From contig JAPWJZ010000004.1 of assembly GCA_028283745.1 (NCBI GenBank), forward strand, positions 491,512 through 555,511: a DNA stretch of 64,000 nucleotides. Direction: 5' to 3'. The notes beneath the pieces were generated by a model, which did not search any database, was not told the DNA's origin, and saw nothing but the letters and a program-made list of their open reading frames with translations. This DNA comes from Micavibrio sp. (GTDB lineage: Bacteria; Pseudomonadota; Alphaproteobacteria; Micavibrionales; UBA2020). Positions 1-9,414 of the stretch are shown here, piece by piece. Position numbers and translations under genes: made by a program. The first letter of the stretch is position 1. Every line of letters begins with the position of its first letter.

Positions 1-1
1 A

Positions 2-2143
2 CAACTCGAACAGACTCCCGACAACGCTACACTTCTGGCAAGCGTTTTTCGTACCTTCCACACCATCAAGGGGACCTGTGGTTTCTTCGGGTTTTCTGTT
101 CTGGGCGGGCTGACGCATGTAGCAGAAAACATCTTGGATCAGATGCGCAGCGGCTCACGTACGCTAACCGCTGAAGTCTCCGCTCTCCTGCTCGAAACCG
201 TTGATGCCATCAAGGCCATCATGGCCTCCATCGAAACACAGGGCACGGAGAGCGACAACGACTATAGCAACCTTCGGGCACGTCTGGCAGCGGTGCTCGA
301 ATCCTCCTCTGCAGCAGCTCCCTCCCGCGCCGTCCTGCCTGCGGAGCCTCCCACCGCACCTTCGCCTGCGCCGCAGAGCTCGATCCCCTCGCCTTCCGAT
401 CCGCCACCATCGACGGAAGAGCTTCAGACACCCAAAAGCTCCGGCTTCATTGAATCCACTATCCGTGTTGACGTCGGCCTGCTCGATAAGCTGATGAACC
501 TGGTCGGCGAGCTCGTCCTTGCACGCAACCAGCTCTTACAGGGCGCTACCGGCCACGACTCCAGCCTTATCCGGACCATACAGCGCCTGAACGCCATCAC
601 CAGCGAGCTTCAGGAGGGTGTGCTCAAAACCCGTATGCAGCCCATCGGCGTGGTCTGGAACAAGCTTCCGCGCATCGTGCGCGATCTCGCAACCGAATGC
701 GGCAAGAAGATTCGCATCGAGATGGAAGGCGCAGAGACGGAGCTCGATAAGACCATCATCGAAGCCATCAAAGATCCTCTGACCCACATCGTGCGCAACT
801 CCTGCGATCACGGCATCGAAGCACCGCAGGATCGCCTTTCCTCCGGAAAGATCAGCGAAGGCACGGTTACTCTTCGGGCCTACCACGAAGGCGGACACGT
901 CAACATCGAAATCTCGGATGACGGTCGCGGGCTCAACCCCGAGCGTCTGAAAGCACGTGCTGTCGAGAAAGGCCTGATCACCGAAGCGCAGGCCGCAACC
1001 CTCAGCACCCGGGAAGCAATCCATCTTGTCTTTGCGCCCGGTTTCTCCACCGCGAACACGATTACGACCATCTCCGGCCGTGGCGTTGGCATGGACGTCG
1101 TCAAGACCAATATCCAAAAGATTGGCGGCATCGTCGACATTACCAATAACCCTCAAGGTGCCGGATCGGTGGTGAAAATCACCATCCCGCTCACGCTGGC
1201 CATCATTCCGGGCCTCGTGATTAGAGCGGTCACGAAGGACGATGAACATCGCTTCGTCATTCCTCAGGCGAATCTGCTGGAGCTTGTCCGGATCGATCGC
1301 AGCGAAGCACGCAACGGTATGGCTCCTGCAATCGAGTATGTGAACGGAGCGCCCGTTTACCGCCGTCGCGGGCAGCTTCTGCCCCTCACCTATCTCAACC
1401 GCGTGCTCGGCCTGCAACCGGAGATCTTTCCCTCTTCTTCAGTGATCAATATCGTTGTCCTGCAAGCAGAAGGAAGGCCCTTCGGTCTCGTGGTGGACGG
1501 GATCTCTGACACCCAGGAAATCGTGGTAAAACCTCTCGGCAAGCGCCTAAAGAACCTTAGCTCCTATCTAGGAGCCACCATCATGGGCGACGGCCACGTA
1601 GCGCTGATCCTCGACATTCCCGGCCTCGCAACCCTGGCAGGCATGGCTGCACAATCGCGAGAGCTGCGGAAAGACGATCTTCGTACCGGCAACGGGGAGC
1701 CAAGACAAAGCTTTCTTCTCTTCCGTGCCGGCCGCTTCGAACGGGTCGCGGTCCCCCTGCATCTTGTTTCGCGTCTTGAGCAGATCGACAGCTCCAGCGT
1801 TCGCTACGCCGCCGGCAAACCCGTGCTCCACTATCGCGGAGAAATTCTCCCGCTACTTGAGTTGGGCAGCTTCTTTGAGCAGAGCAGTACCACCGTGCTC
1901 GTCTCCCCGGGAACGAATCTGCAGGTCATCGTTCTCGGCAACAACGAACGCAGGCTTGGCGTTGTTGTTGACCAGATTCTCGACGTCGTGGAAGAAAGCG
2001 TGAGCTACAAACGGCCTGCGCAGCACACCGGGCTCTCCAGCTCCATCATCCTCGGCAACACCATCACCGATCTGCTGGACGCGGAAACGCTGCTTGCCCC
2101 CATACCGCACAACGATTCGCCCCTTCTTGAAAGGACCGCCTAA
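2..2143 (+). CDS. cheA: Chemotaxis histidine kinase CheA, 5'-truncated by window edge
   Basis: CheA autophosphorylates on a His in its Hpt domain and passes phosphate to CheY and CheB. The frame is open from base 2, so the start lies upstream; 713 residues are visible. The Hpt domain is partial but keeps the phospho-site motif FHTIKG near residue 20. A low-complexity Pro/Ala/Ser linker follows, then the dimerisation helix (VGLLDKLMNLVGELVLARNQ) near 155. The ATPase domain shows the N box (VRNSCDHGIE, about 262), G1 (DDGRGL) and G2 (GRGVGMDVV). Two CheW-like domains come last, from about 400 and 566. The second CheW-like domain is extra compared with E. coli CheA, and no clear P2 domain is seen. 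The stop is directly followed by the cheW ATG, so this is the visible head of the chemotaxis operon. An internal ATG at 134 is not the start, because Hpt sequence continues upstream. Confidence 0.95.
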   Translation, partial: QLEQTPDNATLLASVFRTFHTIKGTCGFFGFSVLGGLTHVAENILDQMRSGSRTLTAEVSALLLETVDAIKAIMASIETQGTESDNDYSNLRARLAAVLESSSAAAPSRAVLPAEPPTAPSPAPQSSIPSPSDPPPSTEELQTPKSSGFIESTIRVDVGLLDKLMNLVGELVLARNQLLQGATGHDSSLIRTIQRLNAITSELQEGVLKTRMQPIGVVWNKLPRIVRDLATECGKKIRIEMEGAETELDKTIIEAIKDPLTHIVRNSCDHGIEAPQDRLSSGKISEGTVTLRAYHEGGHVNIEISDDGRGLNPERLKARAVEKGLITEAQAATLSTREAIHLVFAPGFSTANTITTISGRGVGMDVVKTNIQKIGGIVDITNNPQGAGSVVKITIPLTLAIIPGLVIRAVTKDDEHRFVIPQANLLELVRIDRSEARNGMAPAIEYVNGAPVYRRRGQLLPLTYLNRVLGLQPEIFPSSSVINIVVLQAEGRPFGLVVDGISDTQEIVVKPLGKRLKNLSSYLGATIMGDGHVALILDIPGLATLAGMAAQSRELRKDDLRTGNGEPRQSFLLFRAGRFERVAVPLHLVSRLEQIDSSSVRYAAGKPVLHYRGEILPLLELGSFFEQSSTTVLVSPGTNLQVIVLGNNERRLGVVVDQILDVVEESVSYKRPAQHTGLSSSIILGNTITDLLDAETLLAPIPHNDSPLLERTA

Positions 2144-2608
2144 ATGAGCCCGCAACCAGAGCGTCGACAACAGCGAGGAGACACCATTCAGTTCGCAACC
2201 TTCCAGGTCGGCGATCTCTTTTTCGGCATTCAGGCCGTTCGCGTGCAGGAGGTCATCCGTCAGCAGGAGATGACCCGCATTCCCCTCGCCGCACCCGCCA
2301 TCCAGGGGCTCATCAACCTTCGAGGGCAGATCGTAACCGCCATCGACACACGCCATACGCTCGGACTTCCCCCCGCTGCACCCGAGTCACAGCCCATGAA
2401 CATCATCATTCAGGCAGAGGACGGCGCGGTCAGCCTTTTGGTAGACAGCATCGGCGATGTTCTCGAAGTACCGCAGAACAGTTATGCTCCGATTCCCGAT
2501 AACGTTCCACCGCGTCAGCGCAATCTGATCTCCGGCGTCTTCAAACTGCGAGATCGCCTCATGCTTTTACTCAACACCGAACAGCTTCTCGCGCTTGCCT
2601 GCAACTAA
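2144..2608 (+). CDS. cheW: Chemotaxis coupling protein CheW
   Basis: CheW is the cytoplasmic adaptor linking receptors to CheA. The 154-residue product is a single CheW-like domain from about residue 12 (FATFQVGDLFFGIQAVRVQE), with the conserved GLINLRGQIVTAIDTR stretch near 55 and LLVDSIGDVLEV near 90. The length is normal for the family. The ATG begins immediately after the cheA TAA with no spacer, so translation is probably coupled. The receptor gene follows 36 bp later. Its pairing with the CheA C-terminal domains and the soluble receptor supports a single signalling array. Confidence 0.96.
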   Translation: MSPQPERRQQRGDTIQFATFQVGDLFFGIQAVRVQEVIRQQEMTRIPLAAPAIQGLINLRGQIVTAIDTRHTLGLPPAAPESQPMNIIIQAEDGAVSLLVDSIGDVLEVPQNSYAPIPDNVPPRQRNLISGVFKLRDRLMLLLNTEQLLALACN

Positions 2609-2644
2609 CGTTCACGACCAACCTTCCTCATGGAGAACACCGCA

Positions 2645-4463
2645 ATGGCCACCGCAACCCACATCCCTGATCTAACGACCTCCACTCCCATCAAGGTACG
2701 GACACGCGTAGCCTCGGTGCCGCCGCACAGCAAGCTTCACGAAGCGCAGGCCGCGCTCGAAGCCATCGGCCGCTCCCAAGGCGTCGTCGAGTTTGTAACT
2801 CGACGGCACAATCCTCAACGCCAACGAAAATTTCCTTCGGCTCAGCGGGTATCGTCTCGATGAGATTCAGGGCAAACACCATAGCCTCTTCGTTGATCCA
2901 CACGAAGCGCAAGGCTTGGAGTACCGTGCGCTCTGGACCGGCCTGCAGCGCGGGGATGCACGCACCGCGATCTTTCGTCGCATTGGGAAAAATGGACAGG
3001 AGTTCTGGCTGCAGGGATGCTACATGCCCATCCTCGACGCAGAAGGCAAGCCGTTCAAGGCAGTCAAGATTGCGCTGGATGTCACAGAGGACATGCGCCG
3101 CAACGTAGCCAACCGCGGACAGGTAGAAGCCGTCAGCCGCACGCAGGCCGTCATCGAGTTTGAACTCGATGGAACCATCGTGGCGGCGAATGAAAACTTT
3201 CTCAACACCATGGGCTACACTCTCGTGGAATTGCAGGGTCGCCATCACCGCACCTTCATGGAAAAGGACGAGGCTCAATCCCCCGCCTATCGGGAGTTCT
3301 GGGAGGCGCTCGCACGCGGCGAGTATCAGCATGGCGAGTACAAGCGTCTGGGCAAGGGTGCGCGTGAAGTCTGGATCTACGGCTCCTACAACCCTATCTT
3401 TGACGCCAATGGCAAGCCTGCGCGCGTGGTCAAGTTCGCAACCGACATTACCTCCACCGTCCGTGCGCGATTGGAGCATCAAGCCGCGCAGGAGGCAGAG
3501 CGTCTGCGCACACTGGAACTGCAGGAGAAAGTGCAGTCCATTCTCGAAGTCGTGCAACAGGCCAGCGAAGGCGACCTAACCCAGCAAATCACTGTCTCAG
3601 GTAAGGACTCCATCGGGCAGATGGGAGAAGCCCTGGCTCGCTTCTTTGCCGACCTTCGTCAACGGATTACCGCTATCACCACCGCCGCGCAGGCCCTTGG
3701 GTCCGCTTCGGAAGAGCTTTCCGTCATCAGTGAGCAAATGGCCTCCAACGCGGAAGAAACGGCAACGCAGGCCAAGGTCGTCTCCACAGCTAGCGATGAG
3801 GTCTCCAAAAACGTTACCGTGGTGGCGGCAGGCTCGGAAGAGATGCAAGCCTCTATCCGTGAGATATCCAAAAGCGCAAACGAAAGCGCGAACGTTGCCC
3901 ACAACGCCGTTGCTGCGGCCACAGCAACCAATCAGACCATCGCCAAACTTGGACAATCCAGTCTTGAGATCGGCAAGGTCGTAAAGGTCATCACCTCCAT
4001 CGCGCAGCAGACCAACCTCCTCGCGCTCAATGCCACCATCGAAGCTGCGCGTGCAGGAGAAGCCGGCAAAGGCTTCGCCGTAGTTGCCAATGAAGTCAAG
4101 GAGCTTGCAAAAGAAACGGCCAAGGCAACGGAAGAGATCGGTCAGAAGATCGAAGCCATTCAGAGCGATACCACCAGTGCCGTTCAGGCGATCGAAGAGA
4201 TCACCCAGATCATCAACCAGATCAACGATGTTTCGAACACCATCGCCTCTGCGGTTGAAGAACAGACCGCCACGACAAACGAAATCGGCCGCAACGTTTC
4301 GGATGCTTCGCATGGCGTGAGCGAAATCGCCGTCAATATTGCCGGCGTTGCCTCAGCAGCTCAAAGCACAACCACCGGCGCAGCAGGCACGCAAACCGCG
4401 GCGCGCAGCCTACATGCCATGGCGAGCGAGCTGCAGGGTCTCGTCGTTCGCTTCACCGTCTAA
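2645..4463 (+). pseudogene. Soluble methyl-accepting chemotaxis receptor with two PAS domains, frameshifted as read
   Basis: Receptor of the chemotaxis operon. ATG 2645 is preferred over ATG 2630 because GGAGA sits 8 bases ahead of it. Joined across the break, the product is about 605 residues: PAS1 (about 40-155), PAS2 (about 165-280), a HAMP-like segment ([20 protein letters not shown]) and the signalling coiled coil with the hairpin tip core [19 protein letters not shown]. No membrane segment is visible, so the receptor is probably cytoplasmic. PAS1 and PAS2 are near-duplicates, which locates the fault: PAS2 has gagtttgaactcgatgg where PAS1 has gagtttgtaactcgacgg. The extra T is at 2796. 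As read, the first frame ends at 2863 and the rest is open from before 2916 to 4463. This may be a sequencing error or a real lesion. Confidence 0.85.
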
Positions 4464-4532
4464 ACAAGGACTCTCCATGCAGGCCGGGTCTCCTGCCTGC
4501 ATATTTTCTTATCTCTTTGCTGAGGTCATACG

Positions 4533-5654
4533 ATGCCTGTTGCGTCATCACGCACCATCCCTTCTCCCACACGACGCCAGGCAGACAAGATCCGGGTTTT
4601 AGTCGTAGACGACTCTGTCGTCGTTCGCCGTCTTCTCACGCGCATGCTAAGCGAAGAACAGGGGTTTGAGGTAGTAGGCACCGCCGCTTCAGCCGAAAGC
4701 GCCCTGAGTAAGCTGCCCCTGCTCACGCCGGATGTCATGACACTCGACATCAACATGCCCGGCATGAGTGGACTGGAGTTGCTTCCGCTTCTCCGTGCTC
4801 GCTTCCCGAAGCTTCGTGTTCTGGTCTTCTCCGGCGGCTCCCTCTCCTCCGCTGCCAGCACAGTCGATGCGCTGATGAACGGCGCGGCCATGTTTCTGAT
4901 GAAGCCTGAAACCGACGTCTCTCTCCCTGATGCCTCGGCCCGTTTTCAGCTCGAGCTTTGCGAGAAGCTACGTCTTCTCTGCCATACGTCCACACAACTC
5001 CAACGCGGCTCGCCGCCCCCCCCGTCGCTGCACTCGCTTGCCTCCTCCAGGCCGCCCCGTATTCCGCCTTCGTTCAAAAACCGTGAGGTTCTTGCCATCG
5101 GTGTTTCTACCGGAGGCCCTACCGCTCTCGCGCAGTTGATCGCTGGCTTGCCGCATAACTTTTCTCTTCCCGTCGTCATCGTGCAGCACATGCCTCCCGT
5201 CTTCACCCGGCTCCTCGCAGAGCGCATTCAACACAGCACAGGCTTTCCCACCGTTGAGGCTGCTGACGGAATGAAACTGCAACCCGGCACAGCCTATCTC
5301 GCTCCCGGAGACTTCCACATGCGGCTCACCCGCGCCGGTACAGAGGTGCTCATTCGTCTCGATCAGGGACCGCAGGAGTGCTCCTGCAGACCTGCGGTGG
5401 ATGTCCTCTTCCGCTCTGTCGCTGAAGTCTATGGGGGCAACACCATCGCCACCATCCTCACCGGTATGGGGCAGGACGGCCTGCGCGGTTCTGAATCGCT
5501 CGTGCGTCAGGGAGCTCATCTCATCGCACAGGATGAAGCCACCAGCGTCGTGTGGGGAATGCCAGGCGCCGTCACGCAGGCCGGCCTCGTGCATGAGTCG
5601 TTACCACTTCAAGAAATAGCCGGAGCGATTCTTCGGCAAGTAAGGGGCCGCTAA
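4533..5654 (+). CDS. cheB: Chemotaxis protein-glutamate methylesterase CheB
   Basis: CheB removes methyl groups from receptor glutamates and deamidates glutamines, for adaptation. The 373-residue product has a receiver domain (about 20-140) with the acidic pair in VLVVDDS, phospho-acceptor Asp in LDINMPGMSG and the conserved Lys in LMKPE. A Ser/Pro-rich linker leads to the methylesterase domain from about 185. The catalytic triad is visible: Ser in IGVSTGGP, His in VQHMPP and Asp in GMGQDG. The gene follows the receptor after 69 bp, and its last base overlaps the first base of cheR. Confidence 0.96.
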   Translation: MPVASSRTIPSPTRRQADKIRVLVVDDSVVVRRLLTRMLSEEQGFEVVGTAASAESALSKLPLLTPDVMTLDINMPGMSGLELLPLLRARFPKLRVLVFSGGSLSSAASTVDALMNGAAMFLMKPETDVSLPDASARFQLELCEKLRLLCHTSTQLQRGSPPPPSLHSLASSRPPRIPPSFKNREVLAIGVSTGGPTALAQLIAGLPHNFSLPVVIVQHMPPVFTRLLAERIQHSTGFPTVEAADGMKLQPGTAYLAPGDFHMRLTRAGTEVLIRLDQGPQECSCRPAVDVLFRSVAEVYGGNTIATILTGMGQDGLRGSESLVRQGAHLIAQDEATSVVWGMPGAVTQAGLVHESLPLQEIAGAILRQVRGR

Positions 5655-6493
5655 TGCCAAATTCATTCTTTGCCTCTACTCCAACCCACGCCGTCTCCCC
5701 GGAGTGCTTTCTCTTCCTCCAGCAGTGGATCCACCGCGCCTCTGGGCTTTCTCTCGAAGCGGAAAAAGTCTATCTACTCGAGTCACGACTTGGGCCAGTC
5801 GTGGAGCGCGAGCAGCTTGGCTCCATGGAGGCGCTCTGCCAGGCTCTCCGCAGCGGCCTGCCCGGCCTATCGCGCAAAGTGATCGAAGCCATGACCACGC
5901 ACGAGACTCTCTTCTTTCGGGATCATGCCCCGTTCTCTGCGCTTCGGTCGCACATCCTGCCACAACTCCTGCGCGACCGCTCCAGCGGCCAAAAGCTGCG
6001 TTTCTGGTCAGCGGCAGCTTCGTCCGGGCAGGAGGCCTACTCCCTGGCGATCACCCTACTCGAAGCAGGGCTCACCCCCAATGAGGTCTCGATCCTCGCA
6101 ACCGACATCTCCGAACGCGTGCTGGAAAAAGCCAGTGCCGGCGTCTACGGCACCTTTGAAGTAAGCCGTGGCCTTCCGGCTCCCTATCTTGCCCGCTACT
6201 TTCAACCTCATGGAGAAGAGTGGAAAGTCCGGCCGCATCTCCGCAACATGATTCAATTCGAACCGCTTGATCTCCGGCAAAGCCTCAGCGGCCGGGGTCC
6301 ATTTCACGTCGTCTTCTGCCGTAATGTCTTGATCTACTTCGACACGCCAACCAAAACCAACACCCTGAAAGAGCTGCACAGCGTTCTTTACCCCGGCGCT
6401 CCGCTCTTTTTAGGTGCCGCCGAAACCGTAGGCACAGCCCAACGATTCAAGCGCTCCAAAATCGCTGATGCAATCGCCTATCTTGCCGATTAA
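5654..6493 (+). CDS. cheR: Chemotaxis protein methyltransferase CheR
   Basis: CheR uses S-adenosylmethionine to methylate receptor glutamates, opposing CheB. The 279-residue product begins with the small helical N-terminal domain (about 15-90), including TTHETLFFRDH. The SAM-binding domain follows, with RFWSAAASSGQEAYSLAI, the ATDIS segment and VVFCRNVLIYFD. The length and order are normal for single-domain CheR. The start ATG overlaps the cheB stop by one base. The gene lies between cheB and a CheY-like receiver. Confidence 0.96.
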   Translation: MPNSFFASTPTHAVSPECFLFLQQWIHRASGLSLEAEKVYLLESRLGPVVEREQLGSMEALCQALRSGLPGLSRKVIEAMTTHETLFFRDHAPFSALRSHILPQLLRDRSSGQKLRFWSAAASSGQEAYSLAITLLEAGLTPNEVSILATDISERVLEKASAGVYGTFEVSRGLPAPYLARYFQPHGEEWKVRPHLRNMIQFEPLDLRQSLSGRGPFHVVFCRNVLIYFDTPTKTNTLKELHSVLYPGAPLFLGAAETVGTAQRFKRSKIADAIAYLAD

Positions 6494-6534
6494 CTCCATA
6501 GCCCCACCGGGGCATCCCTTCCGAGGTAGCGTTT

Positions 6535-6906
6535 ATGCAGGTTCTCCTAGTAGATGACAGCAAGACTATGCGCATGCTCGTGCAGCGAGCCATCCGTCAG
6601 GCAGGCTTCAGCGGCTTCACCTTCATCGAAGCCGAGAACGGCGCCGATGCCTTGAACAAACTCGCCGCGCATCAACCGCAGCTGATTCTCTCCGACTGGA
6701 ATATGCCGGAGATGTCCGGCATCGACTTCCTGCGGCATGTTCGCTCCTCTTCAAACGCGACGCCCTTTGGCTTTATCACCTCGGAAGGCTCAAACGAAAT
6801 CTACGAAGCAGCGATGAAAGAAGGGGCTCAGTTTCTGATCACAAAACCCTTCACACCAGAGGACGTTCGTAGCTCCTTGCGGAACGTCTTCGGAGGCATC
6901 GCATGA
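6535..6906 (+). CDS. cheY: CheY-like single-domain response regulator
   Basis: This stand-alone receiver of 123 residues is the expected diffusible output of the CheA pathway. Key residues are the N-terminal acidic pair (LLVDDSKTM), phospho-acceptor Asp in LSDWNMPEMSG, the switch Ser/Thr in FITSEG and Lys in LITKPFTPED. A GAGG-type ribosome site lies just upstream (ccgaggtagcgttt). The gene ends in an ATGA overlap with the next gene. Whether the output is a flagellar motor or something else cannot be told here, because no flagellar or pilus gene is in view. Confidence 0.9.
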   Translation: MQVLLVDDSKTMRMLVQRAIRQAGFSGFTFIEAENGADALNKLAAHQPQLILSDWNMPEMSGIDFLRHVRSSSNATPFGFITSEGSNEIYEAAMKEGAQFLITKPFTPEDVRSSLRNVFGGIA

Positions 6907-7379
6907 ACGCGGCCGCAGGCACCCCTTTTGCCTTTTCTCAGCTCTTTACCGATCTCACTGGACGGCGCGTTACCGTCGCCTCAGGCGATGACCTTTTCCT
7001 GAATCACGGCAGCAAGGCCTACGGGGTTTATGAAGTGGTGGGAACGCCCGACACCATCCTGCTGACGGTGGATCTTCCTCTGCTCGGCTCTCTCGGCGGT
7101 GTGCTGGTTGGGCTCCCCGATACCGTCGTCCGGCAGCAGCTCACGGAGCGGCCTATCGACGATGCACTTACAGACGCTATGCGCGAAGTGCTGAACATCG
7201 TCTCCTCCGTGCTGACGCGACACAAACGCGCCGTGCTCAAACAAATGGTGACAGACGCTTTCCTTGGAGACTCACTGACCAGTGAGTTCACGTTAGAGCC
7301 CCACACGCTGCGACGCTTTCACGTCACGATGACAGGCTATCCTTCCGGAGAGATCTCCATGCTCACGCGTCTGCGCTAA
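6903..7379 (+). CDS. CheX-like putative chemotaxis phosphatase domain protein
   Basis: A 158-residue protein without signal peptide or membrane segment. The helix DALTDAMREVLNIVSSVL (about 85-105) resembles the Glu-x2-Asn helix used by CheC/CheX/FliY-family phosphatases to dephosphorylate CheY. The position also fits: it starts inside the stop of the cheY-like gene (ATGA overlap) and ends the chemotaxis operon. The assignment to CheX rests on that helix and on context; the rest of the sequence is not one I recognise. The 3' end overlaps the 3' end of the convergent eda gene by 17 bp, with no terminator visible between them. Confidence 0.6.
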   Translation: MNAAAGTPFAFSQLFTDLTGRRVTVASGDDLFLNHGSKAYGVYEVVGTPDTILLTVDLPLLGSLGGVLVGLPDTVVRQQLTERPIDDALTDAMREVLNIVSSVLTRHKRAVLKQMVTDAFLGDSLTSEFTLEPHTLRRFHVTMTGYPSGEISMLTRLR

Positions 7380-8052
7380 GCAGGCCTTCCGCAGCAGCGC
7401 CATGCGAGGCATGCCAGTGCCGCACAATCTCCAGATACTTGCGCGCCTGCTCGCTCACAAGCTCCGGCTGGCCTGCCTTAATCGCGTGCACGTTCACCAG
7501 ATCCGCTCCAATACCCAGCGCAAACGCTCCTGCATGAAGGAAGTCGTGCGCGGTGTGCAAGGTAACGCCGCCGGTTGGAATCAGCTCAATCTGCGGAAGC
7601 GGAGCCTTAAGGCTCCGCAGGTAGGCCGCTCCACCCATCGCGCTTGCCGGAAACACCTTCACCACATCAGCTCCGGCATCCCAGGCACGCAAAACCTCCG
7701 TAGGTGTCAGCGCCCCCGGCAAAATACCAATGCCCTGCTTTACGCAGAGCGCTACCGTTTCCTGATGAAATGCGGGGCTGACGACAAACTGTGCGCCAAC
7801 GTCGATGCAGGCCATTGCCTGCTCTGCATTCAGCACCGTGCCCGCTCCCACCAGAATGTCCGGACGCTCCCGCACCAGCCGAGCGATCAATCGTACGGCA
7901 TCCGGTACCGTCATCGTCACCTCAACCACGTCACAGCCGCCCGCTGCAATCGCCTCAGCCAGGCGAAACGCCTGCTCTGCGGATTCAGCACGCAGGACGG
8001 GAACCAATCCCGTGCGGTGAAGACGCGTCAGTACCTCTTGCTTGTTTGCCAT
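7363..8052 (-). CDS. eda: KDPG/KHG aldolase (2-keto-3-deoxy-6-phosphogluconate aldolase)
   Basis: Cleaves 2-keto-3-deoxy-6-phosphogluconate to pyruvate and glyceraldehyde-3-phosphate in the cytoplasm. The 229-residue class I aldolase shows LVPVLRAESAEQAFRLAEAI at the N-terminus, the catalytic Glu region (VVEVTMT), LVGAGTVLNAEQA, and the Schiff-base Lys in ADVVKVFPAS, followed by LIPTGGV. The start is ATG at 8052; the frame stays open further upstream but without family similarity. It lies 14 bp downstream of kdgK, so the two are probably one transcript that converts KDG to central metabolites. Confidence 0.93.
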   Translation of the reverse strand: MANKQEVLTRLHRTGLVPVLRAESAEQAFRLAEAIAAGGCDVVEVTMTVPDAVRLIARLVRERPDILVGAGTVLNAEQAMACIDVGAQFVVSPAFHQETVALCVKQGIGILPGALTPTEVLRAWDAGADVVKVFPASAMGGAAYLRSLKAPLPQIELIPTGGVTLHTAHDFLHAGAFALGIGADLVNVHAIKAGQPELVSEQARKYLEIVRHWHASHGAAAEGLLSADA

Positions 8053-8066
8053 TGCCGCACTCCGCT

Positions 8067-9182
8067 CTACCGAATCGTGCCCTCTGTACCACCGGCCATC
8101 AGCCGTTCCACCTCTGGCAGCGTCGCCATGGACGTATCCCCCGGAGTCGTCATGCACAACGCCCCATGCGCGACACCGCAGTTCAACGCCCACGCAAGTC
8201 CACGCTCACACAGCAAGCCGTAGACCAGCCCCGCAGCAAAGGAGTCGCCACCGCCTACACGATCCAGAATCTCCAACGCGTCAAAGCAAATTCCCTCCAC
8301 CGCCTCACCGCACGCGTACCCAAAAGCGCTCCAGGCATTGCGGCTCGCCGTAACCGGCCTACGCACTGTGCTCGCAACCACGCGCAGTTGCGGCCACTCC
8401 TGCGTAACGCGCGCCGCCATCTCCGCAAAGCTTTCCAACGTATGCCACGCAGGCCCATGCGATGCCTTGTTTTCTCCACGAGCAACATCGCCCTCGTGAC
8501 CAAACAGAACATCCACCATCGGCATCAGCGAGCGGTTAACGGCAATCGATCTCTCTCGTCCACCGCGTGCCTTCCAAAGCGAAGGCCTGTAATTCGCATC
8601 AAAGCTCACGACTGTGCCGTGACGCCGGGCTGCAAGCATCGCCTCGCATACAACCTCGGTCGCCGTCTCGCTCAACGCGGCCATAATGCCACCCGTATGG
8701 AACCACCGCACCCCTTGCGCAAAGATTGCATCCCAATCGATCACGCCGGGCTGCAGCTGAGCGATCGCAGTATGCCCGCGATCCATCATGCCCATGCCAT
8801 GCCGCACACCGAAGCCTCGTTCCAAAAAATAGATTCCGTTGCGCGCCTCGCCACCTACACCATCAAAAGTCTCCCAGCGCACAGAGGACACATCCACGCC
8901 GCCCTGCAGCATCAGGTCTTCAATCAGCCGACCGACCGGGTTATCAACCAGTGCAGTCACGATTGCACTGCGTAAGCCGAAGCAGCGCCGCAGCCCTCGG
9001 GCCACGTTGTACTCGCCACCGCCCTCCCAGACACGAAAGTTGCGTGCTCCGACGATTCGTCCCTCTCCCGGATCGAAGCGCAGCATCACTTCTCCGAGGG
9101 AAACCTCGTCCCAGCGGCACGCCGCTGCCTCCTTCAAACACAAGCCTCCGGTCGCTGCTTCGGCGCTCAATCCGTTGCTCAC
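8067..9182 (-). CDS. kdgK: 2-keto-3-deoxygluconate kinase (PfkB family sugar kinase)
   Basis: Phosphorylates 2-keto-3-deoxygluconate to KDPG, the substrate of the adjacent aldolase. The 371-residue ribokinase-like protein shows LGEVMLRFDPG, the substrate-binding GGGEYNVARGL near 55, FDANYRPSLW, and the PfkB signature DRVGGGDSFAAGLVYG with the catalytic Asp. A GTG start at 9182 with GAGG just upstream is used here; about 25 N-terminal residues precede the conserved fold, so a later start is possible. Substrate assignment rests on family resemblance and the neighbouring eda gene. Confidence 0.88.
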   Translation of the reverse strand: MSNGLSAEAATGGLCLKEAAACRWDEVSLGEVMLRFDPGEGRIVGARNFRVWEGGGEYNVARGLRRCFGLRSAIVTALVDNPVGRLIEDLMLQGGVDVSSVRWETFDGVGGEARNGIYFLERGFGVRHGMGMMDRGHTAIAQLQPGVIDWDAIFAQGVRWFHTGGIMAALSETATEVVCEAMLAARRHGTVVSFDANYRPSLWKARGGRERSIAVNRSLMPMVDVLFGHEGDVARGENKASHGPAWHTLESFAEMAARVTQEWPQLRVVASTVRRPVTASRNAWSAFGYACGEAVEGICFDALEILDRVGGGDSFAAGLVYGLLCERGLAWALNCGVAHGALCMTTPGDTSMATLPEVERLMAGGTEGTIR

Positions 9183-9280
9183 AGAACCTCACCCGTATTT
9201 CTTGCACCGAAATCCTACACGCTGTGAGTCCACTTCGGCTTCCCGGCCGCCGTGCTTTTGGAAACCGGCATGGTAAACTC

Positions 9281-9303
9281 CTACCAAGTTCACAACCTGG
9301 TAA
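9281..9303. promoter_or_regulatory. Candidate operator: imperfect inverted repeat upstream of kdgK-eda
   Basis: Two 10-base arms (ctaccaagtt and aacctggtaa) separated by cac match at 8 of 10 positions. A further tggtaaa copy at 9271-9277 repeats the tggtaaa at 9298-9304. It lies about 100 bp upstream of kdgK and 110 bp upstream of the divergent lipoprotein gene. The half-site (ACCA/TGGT) resembles GntR/FadR-type operators that control uronate and KDG genes, but the regulator itself is not in the window. The rest of 9183-9414 holds nothing I recognise. Confidence 0.4.
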
Positions 9304-9414
9304 ATCAGTTTTCCCGCGGCCTCAGAGAAGAAGCTGCGCAGAGCTTCGTTAAGATCAGCCTTCACGGCACCCTTAGCGGTGCTCTTTTTATTTCCATTTC
9401 AAGGCACTCTTCTT

